From positions 26,989 through 90,988 of the forward strand of contig NZ_QRZF01000023.1 of the NCBI RefSeq assembly GCF_003464595.1: a DNA stretch of 64,000 bases, given 5' to 3'. The notes beneath the pieces are model-generated. The model had not been told where the DNA came from, did not search any database, and saw nothing but the letters and a program-made list of their open reading frames with translations. The stretch is from Bacteroides intestinalis (lineage in GTDB: Bacteria > Bacteroidota > Bacteroidia > Bacteroidales > Bacteroidaceae). Below are positions 63,627 through 64,000 of this stretch, piece by piece. The position numbers and the translations under genes were made by a program. The stretch's first letter is position 1; each line of letters begins with the position of its first letter.

Positions 63627-63902
63627 GGGGGAAGGCGGTGTATAGAACCGGAAGCTGTTTTCGGACAAATGAAATACAACATGGCATACAGGAGGTTACG
63701 GCATGTGGGAGAAGACAAGATGACAATGGACTTTGCCTTCTTTACCATAGCTTTTAATATCAAAAAGATGTGTGCAAAACTGAGAAAAGCAGGAAAGGAG
63801 CTCATTACATTTGCTAAATCTATATTTATTGGGCTATTTATAACCCGATACAACGGGAATATAGTAACTTGTTACCAAATGAATGAGAAAAAAGCGGCGT
63901 AG
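63627..63902 (+). pseudogene. 3' end of an IS1182-like transposase gene
   Basis: About 90 codons are open to the stop at 63902. The sequence RRCIEPEAVFGQMKYNMAY, then RRLRHVGEDKMTMDFAFFTIAFNIKKMCAKL, matches the C-terminal end of IS1182-family transposases as I know them, including the Glu that closes the DDE catalytic triad in PEAVFGQ. The N-terminal 400 or so residues with the two Asp are missing, so it is not functional. The start of the fragment is approximate. Confidence 0.75.
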
Positions 63903-63941
63903 ACAAAAGGAAATATAGCAGGACTGTAAATCATCAAAAAA

Positions 63942-63964
63942 GGTTGTGCCAACGTTTTGACACA
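63942..63964 (+). repeat. Second copy of the 23-base sequence
   Basis: 21 of 23 bases match 51063-51085, in the same orientation. Here only the left half of the terminator hairpin is intact. It lies 40 bases after the transposase fragment, where the IS end would be expected. Confidence 0.6.
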
Positions 63965-64000
63965 TTTACATTTGCAGTATTAAATATCACAATAAAATAT

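Noticed and set aside
63465..63668. Minus-strand 67-residue frame near the transposase fragment
   Set aside because: No domain is visible, it crosses an inverted repeat and it overlaps the transposase fragment on the other strand.

Overview
The window is chromosomal DNA from a member of the Bacteroidales, most likely a gut Bacteroides. The evidence is the promoter type (TAnnTTTG near the start site, sometimes with TTTG about 20 bases upstream, and few Shine-Dalgarno sites), a fused LpxC/FabZ lipid A enzyme, a SusC/SusD pair with STN domain and FecR, a one-protein hybrid two-component sensor, several TlpA-like thiol lipoproteins, and the short-lid adenylate kinase. No tRNA, rRNA, CRISPR array or prophage was seen.

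Layout. Positions 1-3100 hold peptide deformylase, a decayed metallo-beta-lactamase-fold gene, a secreted protein, and a retron on the minus strand: a reverse transcriptase preceded by a recognisable msr-msd RNA. Positions 3100-33000 are mostly a long plus-strand run of housekeeping genes: a peptide transporter, hpt, adk, obgE, pgeF, lspA, phoH, purC, menG, aroE, purM, prfA, pyrF, the lpxD-lpxC/fabZ-lpxA operon and miaA. Interspersed are a truncated AraC regulator beside a secreted nucleoside-hydrolase-like protein, a TPM/LemA pair, an ECF sigma factor with a probable membrane partner, and a candidate 6S-like RNA upstream of purM.

Positions 33000-46600 are accessory envelope and regulatory genes. 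A six-gene minus-strand operon encodes BlaI, a TlpA thioredoxin, a BlaR1-like protease fused to TonB and plug-like domains, a beta-propeller lipoprotein, a second TlpA protein and a stand-alone plug-like protein. It is followed by a hemerythrin/LuxR pair and an SPFH-hydrolase-RHH-membrane protein operon. The gap at 43.0-43.45 kb carries a probable orphan small RNA. A 1451-residue hybrid sensor follows at 46.7-51 kb.

Positions 51100-63030 are a polysaccharide-utilisation-type locus: a GH2 enzyme, an ECF sigma factor, a Tat-type FAD oxidoreductase, a FecR anti-sigma factor, SusC and SusD. Three promoters in it, in front of GH2, the oxidoreductase and FecR-SusC-SusD, share TTAGGGTA-N13-TCGTCCTYATA with identical spacing. 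This looks like the recognition site of the locus's own sigma factor, while the sigma gene has an ordinary housekeeping promoter. The right end (63.03-64 kb) holds inverted repeats and the 3' end of an IS1182-like transposase; a 23-base sequence there also occurs at the other edge of the locus (51063).

The most interesting items are the retron with a membrane-anchored reverse transcriptase and no evident separate effector, the self-contained sigma regulon, the candidate RNAs at 19.9 kb and 43.3 kb, and a set of intergenic hairpins whose arms are built from short tandem repeats.
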